The position numbers and the translations under genes were made by a program. Under the pieces are notes generated by a model. The model was given only the letters and a program-made list of their open reading frames with translations, searched no databases and was not told the DNA's origin. Below, piece after piece: positions 46,400-54,808 of a stretch of DNA of 62,885 bases (position 1 is its first letter; every line of letters starts with the position of its first letter). Source of the DNA: Chthonomonadaceae bacterium (GTDB lineage: Bacteria; Armatimonadota; Chthonomonadetes; Chthonomonadales; Chthonomonadaceae); assembly GCA_025352825.1 (NCBI GenBank), contig JANXSG010000063.1:1-62885 (forward strand), in the 5' to 3' direction.

Positions 46400-47831
46400 T
46401 GAACAATTACTAAATTCAGCGGAGACCGTGTCGCTTTGTACTGCGCCAAGAGCGATTGATCGGGCAGCCTGGGATTTCAGTATTGTTCGAGATTTCATTG
46501 AATAGCTATCTCGGTGCGTATAGTTGGCCTCTACAATCGAGATATAACTATAATTTATCGGCGTTACAGCGTATACTGCACTCGCTGTCCTCCGTTTTGG
46601 ACGGGTTTGCAGTAGCCTTTTCAAGTTTTGCACAGCTGCGGTCATCTTGATCTGCTGGTCTACCTTAACTAGCCCGCGCCCATGTGCCCGAGCAAGGCCG
46701 TGATTATGCTTTGCTTCAGCATACAGATGCTCCAGCCTGGTTCGCTGCCTGCTGAGCTATAGCGCCTCGACTGCCGTGCGGGCTTCACGGGTCTTTTTTC
46801 TGGCCTTTGGACGCACGGGACTCTGCCCGGCGCTGAAGCGCGCGGGTAATATTATATGTTCGACGTTTGTAGAGTTTTATGGGTTCGAGTGGTTCGTCGC
46901 CAAGTGGAACGAGCGGCTGCACACCGCGCTCCAGGATATCGGCAAGGAAGCCGCCGTCCCGGTAACCGAGGTCCATAGCAAGGCAATCGGGCTTTTTCGG
47001 AAGCCTGTCCAACAGACTGCAGGCGGCCTCCCGTTCGGCAGTGCCCGATGCCTGGGTAGCCATCGCGCCGTAGATGACGCCGCTTTGCATGTGTGCAAGG
47101 TAGTGGCCTAAATATCTGGGTTTAGCCTCGGAATTCGAGCTTTTTCTGTAGAGTCTGGCTTCCGGATCAGTGGTGGAGCGATGCGTTGCATTCGAGAATT
47201 TCTCGCCGTGCCACTCTGGGTCACCACTCTTGTGCTTGCCTTTTGGCTTACCGCCTGATAGGGTAGTCAGTTGTGGCGCTGGCTGCGCAGCGCTCTCCTC
47301 TGTGGCCGGTACTGCAGGAGAGGGATCCTCGTTTAGTGTGAGTACTGGCGGTATCTCTTCGAGGGAGACGGTGGCAGCGTTCGCGGTGATCTGTGTGCCG
47401 TCCACACCCATGCGATCTGGTTTACAGATATCGGCGGCTTCACAGGCGCGAACGGTTTCGTCTAGAAACTCCTGCCAGAATTCGGTTTCGGCCCATTTAG
47501 AGTTACGGAGCTTTACGAGGGTCGACTGATCGGGTACCGGGTCGTTGAAGGAGAGTCCGCAGAACCAGCGGAAGCCAGCATGCATGGTGATTTCGTCGCA
47601 GACTTGTCGTTCCGAGAAGCCGTAGAGATATTGGATCACCCATATTTTGACTACGACTTCGGGGTCGTAGGAGGAGCGGCCGAGTTTGGAGTATCGATCT
47701 GAGACCTTGTCGACTACGGATTGAAGATTGAGAACCTTCTTCAGCTTACGAAGCAGATGGTTATCCGGAACGAGGTCTTCCATAGTGACCATTTGGAACA
47801 TATCAGTGTGAGGCACTTGTTTAGAAAGCAT
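46388..47831 (-). pseudogene. IS1182/IS5-like transposase, broken
   Basis: The N-terminal part (47831 to 46785, 348 residues) starts MLSKQVPHTDMFQMV after GGAGG, has the DUF772 region (SYDPEVVVKIWVIQYLYGFS), DDE aspartates in MGVDGTQITANAA and CLAMDLGYRDGG, and ends at a TGA near AAAAAAGACCCGTGA. The C-terminal block with the catalytic-Glu helix (RTRLEHLYAEAKHNHGLARA, then MTAAVQNLKRLL) is in the next frame (+1), preceded by an in-frame TAG (about 46761). Two lesions therefore separate the catalytic residues, so the enzyme is likely inactive. The C-terminal frame stays open to the edge of the IS. Confidence 0.82.
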
Positions 47832-47950
47832 TCGATCCTCCGAGAAGAAGGGAAAAGTTACTCGCATGGGTATATTCGAGATCGAGGCACTAGATTCCTT
47901 TGGGGTTTAATAAAAGAAATTACAAAGCGGAGTTTTTCATCACGCTTTTA
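46389..47950. mobile_element. decayed IS element with 15-bp inverted ends
   Basis: TAAAAGCGTGATGAA at 46389-46403 is matched by its reverse complement at 47936-47950. These flank a broken IS1182/IS5-like transposase gene. The length is about 1.56 kb. Outside the ends only the dinucleotide TA is shared, so a target duplication longer than 2 bp is absent. The left end also forms the last codons of a truncated plus-strand small gene and the right end the last codons of a truncated prepilin-like gene. Confidence 0.8.
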
Positions 47951-48266
47951 GAACAGTACAGTTAACATCATAGGTTGCTTTGTAGGTCGTTACCGGGTTG
48001 ACACTCATGGTTTTATAGCCATTTACGCCGTTACATACATCACTGGCAGCCCACCAGTTCGAAGCAGCACCTGGGAAAGTTTCATCGTAGTCTTGAGCAT
48101 ACATAAATAGGCCAAGGCCAAGTTGTTTCAAATTGCTAAGGCATGTTGTTTTGCGAGCCTGCTCGCGAGCCTGAGCGAAGACCGGGAAAAGAATTGCTGC
48201 CAAAATTGCAATGATTGCGATGACCACGAGCAGCTCAATTAGGGTAAAACCAGATTTTCGTTGCAT
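47940..48266 (-). pseudogene. prepilin-type DUF1559 protein, C-terminus cut by the IS
   Basis: The 108-residue frame begins [13 protein letters not shown] with a type IV prepilin-like cleavage/methylation site, followed by a hydrophobic helix and [42 protein letters not shown]. This is the standard N-terminus of DUF1559 proteins, abundant in Armatimonadota and Planctomycetota, normally about 200 residues or more. Here the frame ends at residue 108 with VLKA, whose last codons and TGA lie in the IS terminal repeat. AAGGAGA is 7 bases before ATG 48266. The true C-terminal part is missing. Confidence 0.88.
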
Positions 48267-48411
48267 TACTTTCTCCTTATAATGAATTAGTACATATCTC
48301 CGAGATCGAAATTTGTGGGTAAGCATTACTGATTGAAGTACAGTACAATCGCTTAAATAAATATAACTCAGATTTCGGCACGGATGGTTATGCGCATAAG
48401 CACATGGTGAT

Positions 48412-48440
48412 AGTTTAACACACTAACGTACCCGTGTCAA
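48412..48440 (-). promoter_or_regulatory. promoter of the truncated prepilin-like gene
   Basis: On the minus strand TTGACA (complement of 48435-48440) and TAAACT (complement of 48412-48417) are 17 bp apart, about 145 bp upstream of the start codon. A full -35 match and a 4/6 -10 match. Confidence 0.45.
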
Positions 48441-48510
48441 TGGAAATTTTCTCGTAAAGACGACCTGCATAAATTTTCGAGTGATACTACTGTGTCTATA
48501 ATAGAAATGA

Positions 48511-49218
48511 TTAGGCGGCGCTCAGGGTATAGACGGAAATTTCTGCCGGGCACCGGTGTCGGAATTCCCACCTGGTAACCCCTATCCCGCGGTTCACATA
48601 CAGGCGTGCCTTACCACGACTGTACATCCCGGCGACGAATCGTGAGCGTAGATGGAGGTAGCAGATCAATTTAGGAGACAGCAGCGGCAGTGTTATCTGG
48701 CCGCCGTGAGTGTGCCCTGATAGGATAAACAGATCATGATCAGACACCTTATCAAGCAGAAGTGGACTATGTGAAAGCATTATGGCGGTTTTATCGGGGG
48801 GAAGGCCCTGCATTGTTAAGTCTATTTTGGGGCGTCCGTTGTAAAGATCATCGATGCCGGCGATCCATAATCCTTCGTCGGTACACATGTTTCGGTTGTT
48901 AAGTATCGTTACACCACATTCATCAAGCAGCCGTTTCACGCCTTCTATACCGCGCCGGTGATCGTGATTGCCGTAAGACCCATAAACTCCCATAGGCGCT
49001 TTCAACTGGGTTAGCACACTCGCAATTGGGTAGTTAGGGTCGGTGGATGGATCGTCTCGATAGTCGCCCGTGAGGAATATGATATCGGGACTTATGGCCT
49101 CCACCTGCCGAAGAACCTCCGCATACACACCATCCATTTTGCCAAAACCCGCGTGAAAATCGGAAAGGTGTACACAAACTGTGCCATTCAACTTCTCAGG
49201 CAGCCCATGCATAGGCAC
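48511..49218 (-). CDS. metallophosphoesterase (YkuE/YaeI-like)
   Basis: A 235-residue calcineurin-like phosphoesterase. All metal-binding motifs are present: LSDFHAG, FLTGDYRDD, GNHDHRR, LSHSP and SGHTHGG. It resembles YkuE/YaeI-type enzymes that cleave UDP-diacylglucosamine or cyclic nucleotides and usually carry an N-terminal membrane anchor, which is absent here. GTG at 49218 is used because conservation begins at about PMHGLPEKLNG, but the same frame stays open for about 26 more codons of plausible sequence (RLYELEITRYDV) with no ATG/GTG/TTG start, hinting at a lost N-terminus. Its neighbours are unrelated. Confidence 0.8.
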   Translation of the reverse strand: MPMHGLPEKLNGTVCVHLSDFHAGFGKMDGVYAEVLRQVEAISPDIIFLTGDYRDDPSTDPNYPIASVLTQLKAPMGVYGSYGNHDHRRGIEGVKRLLDECGVTILNNRNMCTDEGLWIAGIDDLYNGRPKIDLTMQGLPPDKTAIMLSHSPLLLDKVSDHDLFILSGHTHGGQITLPLLSPKLICYLHLRSRFVAGMYSRGKARLYVNRGIGVTRWEFRHRCPAEISVYTLSAA

Positions 49219-49384
49219 ATCATATCGTGTAATTTCCAGTTCATAGAGGCGCTTGCGTCCGGTGTCTATCTCAATCAGGGCAATGGGTCCATTCTAAAAA
49301 AATTAATAAAAAGATTCTACCACGAATATGCCTGAGCTTGAAAATAATGGGATATATGTGCTTATAGACTTTTGCAATTCTCTC

Positions 49385-50488
49385 CTATTCTTTATCTTTA
49401 CGGGCGTCTGCGATCTTGCTAAGTGCTGATGAGGCGGAGGTACGGACATCGATATCTTTATCTTTTAGGAGTTTGGTAATTGCCGGTACCGCAGGCTCAG
49501 CGGCGATACCCATCTTGCCTAACGCATCTGTCGCAGAAGATCGAACATCCTTTTCCTTATCGGAGAGGAGTTCTGTCAATTCTGGAATTACAGAGTTTGA
49601 AGCAACTCCCATCTCTCCGAGCGCATATGCAGCGCTGGAACGTACATCCTTATCTTTATCCTTGAGATATTTGACTATGGCAGGGACGGAAGTAACGGAA
49701 GTAGGTTTCATGCTGGTTAGAGCAGCAGATGCGGATATGCGGATATTTGGGTTTTTGTCTTTGAGCAGTTCGATAATGGCTGGTACGGCAGAAGCAGCAT
49801 TAGGCCCCATCTGCCCCAGAGCATACGATGCAGACTGGCGAACATCCTTATCCATGGATTTAAGATACACCAGCATAATAGGAACAGCAGCCGCGGCAGA
49901 AGTCCCCATCCTCCCAAGCACACCTGCCACAGACATTCGAACTACACCATCTTTGTCCTTTAGGAGTTCTGCTATTTCAGGAACTGCGGAAGAGCTAGCA
50001 GCGCCTAATCTTCCCAGGTTGGAAGCGGCAGACGAACGCACTAATACATCAGAATCCTTAAGGAGCAGGGTTATCGCTGGAACTGCTGGGACGGCGGCAG
50101 ATCCCATTTTCCCAAGCGCGAATAGGCCAGATGCGCGGACTAACTTCTCTGGATCCTTGAGCAGTTCCGTAAGCGCCGGTACTGCTGATACGGCATTTTT
50201 ACCCATCCTGCCTATAGCTAATGCAGCAGAAAGTCGAATATCACTGTCTTTGTCTTTCAGAAGCAGAATCACACCAGGAACTGCAGGGATAGCGGATGCA
50301 CCCATTCTCCCAAGAGCAGAAGCCGCAGAAAAACGAACAATTCTATTAGGGTCCTTGAGATCACTCAGAAGTTGAGGAATCTCTTTTGGGGCAGGCCCTT
50401 GTGCTTTCAAAGGACTCAAAAGCATGAACATCATCGCAAAGCAGCAGATTGACTGCAATAGCGCGAAACGAAATTTTCTCTGCGTCAT
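49385..50488 (-). CDS. exported HEAT-repeat protein with ten 33-residue repeats
   Basis: A 367-residue protein. A signal peptide (MTQRKFRFALLQSICCF, then MMFMLLSPLKAQ) precedes ten tandem repeats of exactly 33 residues, with the consensus VPAI-ELLKDKD-DVR-SAA-ALGKMG. The regular spacing and the Ala/Leu-rich helices mark a PBS-lyase HEAT solenoid. It has no catalytic motif and likely binds a protein or scaffolds a complex outside the cytoplasmic membrane. GGAGG is 6-7 bases before ATG 50488; the longer frame to 50536 has no added signal. The repeats make the opposite strand open over 319 codons, which is a shadow. Confidence 0.88.
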   Translation of the reverse strand: MTQRKFRFALLQSICCFAMMFMLLSPLKAQGPAPKEIPQLLSDLKDPNRIVRFSAASALGRMGASAIPAVPGVILLLKDKDSDIRLSAALAIGRMGKNAVSAVPALTELLKDPEKLVRASGLFALGKMGSAAVPAVPAITLLLKDSDVLVRSSAASNLGRLGAASSSAVPEIAELLKDKDGVVRMSVAGVLGRMGTSAAAAVPIMLVYLKSMDKDVRQSASYALGQMGPNAASAVPAIIELLKDKNPNIRISASAALTSMKPTSVTSVPAIVKYLKDKDKDVRSSAAYALGEMGVASNSVIPELTELLSDKEKDVRSSATDALGKMGIAAEPAVPAITKLLKDKDIDVRTSASSALSKIADARKDKE

Positions 50489-50563
50489 GATCACCCCTCC
50501 GGAATCCTCTTCAACATCTAAATCTATTCGAAACATACGACGAGATGATACCCTGCTTAGTTA

Positions 50564-50760
50564 CCTAAGCTGGCTAAGCCAGAAGCAAAAGGAGGATGCG
50601 ACGAAATAAATTTCTTCGCTTGTGGCGTTCCGCCGTTTGTGCTTCGCACATATTTTCTCGTTAACCCGTCCGAAGGTCGGACAGCCGCAGGCTACCAGCG
50701 AAGAAATTCATTTCGTCGCGAATACAACTTGCATTCATTTTGAACGCAAGTTAACTTCAA
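50564..50760 (-). repeat. hairpin-ended mosaic element, copy C (inverted, different interior)
   Basis: Read on the minus strand the left end is GAAGTTAACTTGCGTTCA, then a 12-bp hairpin with one G-T pair (AACTTGCGTTCA / TGAATGCAAGTT, loop AAA). The right end (50564-50592) matches copy A in 27 of 29 positions, with hairpin CTGGCTTAGCCAG. The interior is unrelated to A and B: it has inverted repeats GCGACGAAAT...ATTTCGTCGC, TGTGC-TTC-GCACA and GTCCGA-AGG-TCGGAC. It lies between the HEAT gene and the RND pump. Confidence 0.85.
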
Positions 50761-50906
50761 AGGTACTAACCTCACAATTAATGACTGGAGTACCAGTCTG
50801 TTAATATGCTGACTTATCCCATTACGTTGCTTATAAATTATTCTTCTAAATATGTGCGAGTTGGAACCACTGTAAAAGCTCAGACGTAATAAACCATGCT
50901 GACTGA

Positions 50907-50934
50907 TGATCACACTGTAATTTAGGTGTGATCA
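50907..50934. promoter_or_regulatory. inverted repeat upstream of the RND pump, possible operator
   Basis: TGATCACAC (50907-50915) and GTGTGATCA (50926-50934) form a perfect 9-bp inverted repeat with a 10-base spacer, 80 bp upstream of the pump start codon. The spacing suits a TetR-like operator; an attenuator hairpin is the alternative. No regulator gene is adjacent. Confidence 0.45.
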
Positions 50935-51013
50935 AACTCTGATGCAATAGTTAAAGTTTCAAGAGCGCAGCGCCGCGACCTCTTCCCCTAAACAAACGTA
51001 AGAAGGTAATTCT

Positions 51014-54000
51014 ATGTGGATTGTACAGCTTGCCCTGCGGCGCAAGTTCACATTTATTGTAGTATCGTTGTTCATTGCTTTACTCGGCATACTCACGATC
51101 TTACGCACCCCGACTGATGTGTTTCCGACTATCGATGTACCGGTTGTAAGCGTCATATGGCAGTTTGGCGGAATGCCCCCGAAAGAGATGGAAGGGCGTG
51201 TCATTACCGTCTGCGAACGCGCTATGACTACAACGGTAAACGATATCGAGCACATAGAATCGCAGATATACCCAGGCGTTGGAGTCATCAAGATATTCTT
51301 TCAGCCCGGTGCTAACGCGCAGGCAGGTGTGGCGCAGGTTACCGCCATTAATCAGACGCTGCTGCGCGCTTTCCCGCCCGGTGCGACGCCGCCGTTCATA
51401 ATTCAATACAGCGCATCTAGCGTTCCAGTTCTTCAGTTCGGACTCAGCAGCCCTACCCTCTCGCAGACAGAGCTTTTCGACTTCGGTATCAACTTCCTTA
51501 GAACCAGATTGGCAACTGTCCAGGGCGCCTCGGTTCCGCTTCCCTATGGCGGAGCGGGAAAGCAGATATCTGTCGATATGGATATCCCTGCTCTTCAGGC
51601 GAAGGGGCTTTCTCCAAGCGATGTCATCAATGCAGTCAGCGCGCAAAACCTGATTTCTCCCTCCGGTACGATGAAGATGGGGGAGAGAGAATATGTAATT
51701 CGCACCAATACGCAGCCGGATGCCATCGAAGATTTTAACGACATCCCGGTAAAGATCATTAATGGCGTCGTTATCAAAATGCGTGATGTCGCGTTTGTTC
51801 ATGAAGGGCACGGCATACAGTCTAACATCGTCACGCAAAATGGACGCCCTGGAGTGCTGCTTATTGCCCTCAAGAGTGGCGGCGCTTCTACTATCGAGGT
51901 GGTCAAACGCCTAAAAGAGACTCTGGAGAAACTAAAGTCCACTTTTCCACCAGGCGTGCATCTGGAAATGCTTTTCGACCAGTCTATATTCGTAGAGGCT
52001 TCAGTTCAGGGCGTCATCCGAGAAGGTATTATCGCCGCGTGTCTAACGGCGTTGATGATCCTCCTCTTTTTAGGCAGCTGGCGCAGTACACTCGTCGTAG
52101 CGACTTCGATTCCCCTTTCGATCTTAAGCTCGATTATTCTGCTCGGTGCGCTTGGTCAGACAATCAATATCATGACCCTCGGTGGCCTAGCACTTGCGGT
52201 CGGAATACTCGTAGATGACGCAACCGTTGAGATCGAAAACACGAACCGTAATCTCGCTATGGGAGGCAAGACTCTCACACGTGCCATTTTGGATGGAGCC
52301 CAGCAGATAGCAGGGCCGACTTTTGTAGCAACCACGGCCATTTGTATCGTCTTCGTTCCAGTTGTCTTCCTGACAGGCGCTGCCAGATCGCTATTCCAGC
52401 CGCTCGCTATGGCGGTGGTCTTCGCGATGATGAGCTCTTATTTTCTTTCACGCACACTTGTACCGGTTATGGTGCAGTTCTTCATGCGCAAAGATGCCGA
52501 GCGGATCATTGCTGAGCATGAAGAAGAGGATACCGAGTTCGGAGGGATTGAGGCAGAAACAGCAATAAGCCATGATGCAAGCCATGACGGAACAGGCGCG
52601 CATAATGGAACTCAGCCGCATGCTTCCAAACGGAAAAAACAGCTGCCGCCTCCGCGGGGTATCGATGGAATCATATGGGGCATCCATCATAGATTCAATC
52701 ATCAATTCAATAATTTCAGATCTCTCTATATTCGAGCTTTGCGCTGGTCGCTGGATCATCGAGGCATAACCGCTGCTCTATTTACAGTGTTCTTCCTGCT
52801 GTCGTTCTGCCTGATCCCTTTCATAGGTGAAGACTTTTTCCCGACGGTTGATGCGGGGCAGATTGCGCTCCATATACAGGGTGCACCTGGTACTCGGCTT
52901 GAGGAGACCGCGCATCTTTTTCATGAGGTTGAGAAAAAAGTACATACAGTCATCCCGGCAAACGAGATCAAAACCGTACTGTGCAATATCGGTCTGCCAC
53001 TCGGTGGAGTTAACTTAGCATTCTCGAACAGTCCGACCATTGGCGCACTTGATGGCGATATGCTTATCGATCTAAAGCCAAATCACGCGCCAACCGGTGA
53101 ATATAAAGTGAAACTGCGGAGCGTGCTCAACCACTCGTTCCCGAACGCTACATTCTTTTTCGAACCTGCAGATATCACAACACAGATATTGAACTTCGGA
53201 CTTCCCGCCCCAATCGATATCCAGATTGTGGGAAGAGACCCAGGTAACTATGCGTTTGCTAAAGAGATCGCCCAGCGAGTCAAATCTATCCCGGGCGCAG
53301 TCGATGTACACCTGCATCAAGTCACAACTGTTCCTCAGCTGGATATCAATATCGATAGACAGAGGGCACAGGTGTTTGGGTTGACGCAGAAGGATGTTGT
53401 CGGCAACCTGCTGACTTCATTGGTGGGTACCGGTCAGGTAACGCCTAGTTTCTTCCTTGATCCGAAGAATGGTGTTAGCTATTCGGTACAGGTGCAGACT
53501 CCTCAGCGAAACGTCAGCTCGATTCAAGACTTGCAGAGTACGCCGCTCATTCCAGGGGCGCAGGCTTCCGCATCCAGTCTTTCGAGTGCAGCGCCTACGC
53601 AGCTTCTTGGAAATGTGGCCAGTATCAGTAGGAACCAGGGACCCCAGATCATCAATCACTATAACGTTCAGCCAACTTTCGATGTCTATGTGAGCGCTGT
53701 GGGCCGTGATTTGGGAGGCGTATCCAGAGATATCAATAAGGTGCTTGATGCGATGAACAAGAAAATGCCGAAGAGCACTACAGTAGTAGTGCGCGGGCAG
53801 GTTCAGAGCATGAACTCTTCGTTCTTCGGTCTCGGAATGGGTATGATCTTCGCTGTAGTGCTTGTCTATCTATTGATGGTGGTCACATTCCAGTCCTGGC
53901 TGGATCCGTTCATTATTATCACGGCGCTTCCGGGAGCGATTTCCGGTATCGTATGGATGCTGTTCGTGACACAGACGACTTTCAATGTACCCTCTTTAAT

Positions 54001-54472
54001 GGGCGCGATTATGAGTATAGGAGTGGCTACTTCCAATAGTATCCTGCTCATAACTTTTGCCAATGAGAGAAGGGAAGCCGGAGACAGCGCTCTGCATTCT
54101 GCGATAGCGGCAGGTTATACTCGACTGCGCCCTGTACTGATGACTGCTTTAGCGCTGATACTCGGAATGCTCCCGATGGCGCTGGGACTTGGGGAGGGCG
54201 GCGAACAGAACGCTCCGCTGGGAAGAGCAGTGATCGGCGGCTCGACATTGGCGACATTCACCACACTCATCTTTGTTCCATTAATCTATAGCATTCTCCG
54301 CAGCAAGAAAACGGAGATCGACGAGGAGCAGGTCGAAATCGACCGTTATATCAAAGATCAGGAGACGCTTAGACAGAAACACCTTGATGATGCAGAAGCA
54401 GAATCTCTGCAGCAAGCTCAACTACGAGAGAGAGCGGAAAATGAAGAAGCTCTCACCTCTGACCCAGTTTAG
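51014..54472 (+). CDS. RND efflux transporter, permease subunit (HAE family)
   Basis: A 1152-residue AcrB-like inner-membrane pump with 12 TM helices. The TM4 proton-relay aspartates are in GILVDDATVEIEN (both Asp present). In TM10 the position of AcrB K940 reads ATSNSILLITF, so the lysine is replaced by serine. A cytoplasmic loop between TM6 and TM7 carries an acidic, His-rich insert of about 45 residues (EHEEEDTEFGG, then ISHDASHDGTGAHNGTQPHA). AAGAAGG is 7 bases before the ATG. The adaptor gene follows 336 bp downstream with a repeat element between. No TolC-like gene is in the window. Substrates are unknown; multidrug, metal or lipid export are possible. Confidence 0.93.
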   Translation: MWIVQLALRRKFTFIVVSLFIALLGILTILRTPTDVFPTIDVPVVSVIWQFGGMPPKEMEGRVITVCERAMTTTVNDIEHIESQIYPGVGVIKIFFQPGANAQAGVAQVTAINQTLLRAFPPGATPPFIIQYSASSVPVLQFGLSSPTLSQTELFDFGINFLRTRLATVQGASVPLPYGGAGKQISVDMDIPALQAKGLSPSDVINAVSAQNLISPSGTMKMGEREYVIRTNTQPDAIEDFNDIPVKIINGVVIKMRDVAFVHEGHGIQSNIVTQNGRPGVLLIALKSGGASTIEVVKRLKETLEKLKSTFPPGVHLEMLFDQSIFVEASVQGVIREGIIAACLTALMILLFLGSWRSTLVVATSIPLSILSSIILLGALGQTINIMTLGGLALAVGILVDDATVEIENTNRNLAMGGKTLTRAILDGAQQIAGPTFVATTAICIVFVPVVFLTGAARSLFQPLAMAVVFAMMSSYFLSRTLVPVMVQFFMRKDAERIIAEHEEEDTEFGGIEAETAISHDASHDGTGAHNGTQPHASKRKKQLPPPRGIDGIIWGIHHRFNHQFNNFRSLYIRALRWSLDHRGITAALFTVFFLLSFCLIPFIGEDFFPTVDAGQIALHIQGAPGTRLEETAHLFHEVEKKVHTVIPANEIKTVLCNIGLPLGGVNLAFSNSPTIGALDGDMLIDLKPNHAPTGEYKVKLRSVLNHSFPNATFFFEPADITTQILNFGLPAPIDIQIVGRDPGNYAFAKEIAQRVKSIPGAVDVHLHQVTTVPQLDINIDRQRAQVFGLTQKDVVGNLLTSLVGTGQVTPSFFLDPKNGVSYSVQVQTPQRNVSSIQDLQSTPLIPGAQASASSLSSAAPTQLLGNVASISRNQGPQIINHYNVQPTFDVYVSAVGRDLGGVSRDINKVLDAMNKKMPKSTTVVVRGQVQSMNSSFFGLGMGMIFAVVLVYLLMVVTFQSWLDPFIIITALPGAISGIVWMLFVTQTTFNVPSLMGAIMSIGVATSNSILLITFANERREAGDSALHSAIAAGYTRLRPVLMTALALILGMLPMALGLGEGGEQNAPLGRAVIGGSTLATFTTLIFVPLIYSILRSKKTEIDEEQVEIDRYIKDQETLRQKHLDDAEAESLQQAQLRERAENEEALTSDPV

Positions 54473-54479
54473 TGCCCTT

Positions 54480-54795
54480 AGAAGTTAATTTGCATTCAGG
54501 ATGCACTCAATCTGTATTCGCGAGTAATATCAAAATCGGTTGAATTCACAAGATTCTTCCCTCACCCCCCCTCTCCCGAAGCTTCGGGAGAGGGGGAGCT
54601 ATAAATAGTTGGTCTCCTATTTTATGCCGGGTGGGTGGTAATGTATTGGGATTTAGCTTAAAACTTGGCGGTATACAGGAAACCTCCTGCGATAGTCACC
54701 CCCTCTCCCGAAGCTTCGGGAGAGGGGGTCGGGGGGTGAGGGTTTGAAGATGCTCGGGAGATGAAAATCCCTGGCTCGACAGATAACAGTTTAGA
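54480..54795 (+). repeat. diverged hairpin-ended element, copy D
   Basis: The left end AGAAGTTAATTTGCATTC followed by CTGTATTCGCGAGTAATATC resembles copies A and C, but its stem is broken. Two CTC-type hairpins follow in the same order as in A and B (around 54575 and 54692, each with CCCTCTCCCGAAGCTTCGGG), then GGGGGGTGAGGG. The right end is only a weak CCCTGGCTCGACAG near 54770. The element fills the 336-bp gap between the pump and its adaptor and runs up to the adaptor start. Confidence 0.6.
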
Positions 54796-54808
54796 CAGGA
54801 ATATCAAA

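Noticed and set aside
46781-46796. Possible programmed -1 frameshift at AAAAAAG in the transposase gene
   Set aside because: The C-terminal block is in the +1 frame, not -1, and an in-frame TAG follows, so it is decay rather than programmed frameshifting.
46776-47111. Plus-strand frame opposite the transposase
   Set aside because: Shadow of the transposase gene with no independent signals.
46389-47950. TA dinucleotide as a target-site duplication
   Set aside because: Only two bases match and the transposase type usually does not target TA; both flanks look like unrelated truncated loci, so chance or rearrangement explains it better.
49416-50375. Long plus-strand open frame of 319 codons opposite the HEAT gene
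   Set aside because: It is a by-product of the periodic codons of the ten HEAT repeats; there is no ribosome site and its amino acids repeat with the same 33-codon period.
51101-51838. Minus-strand frame inside the RND pump gene
   Set aside because: Composition is basic and His/Arg-rich without a family match, and it lies wholly inside a clear AcrB-like gene.
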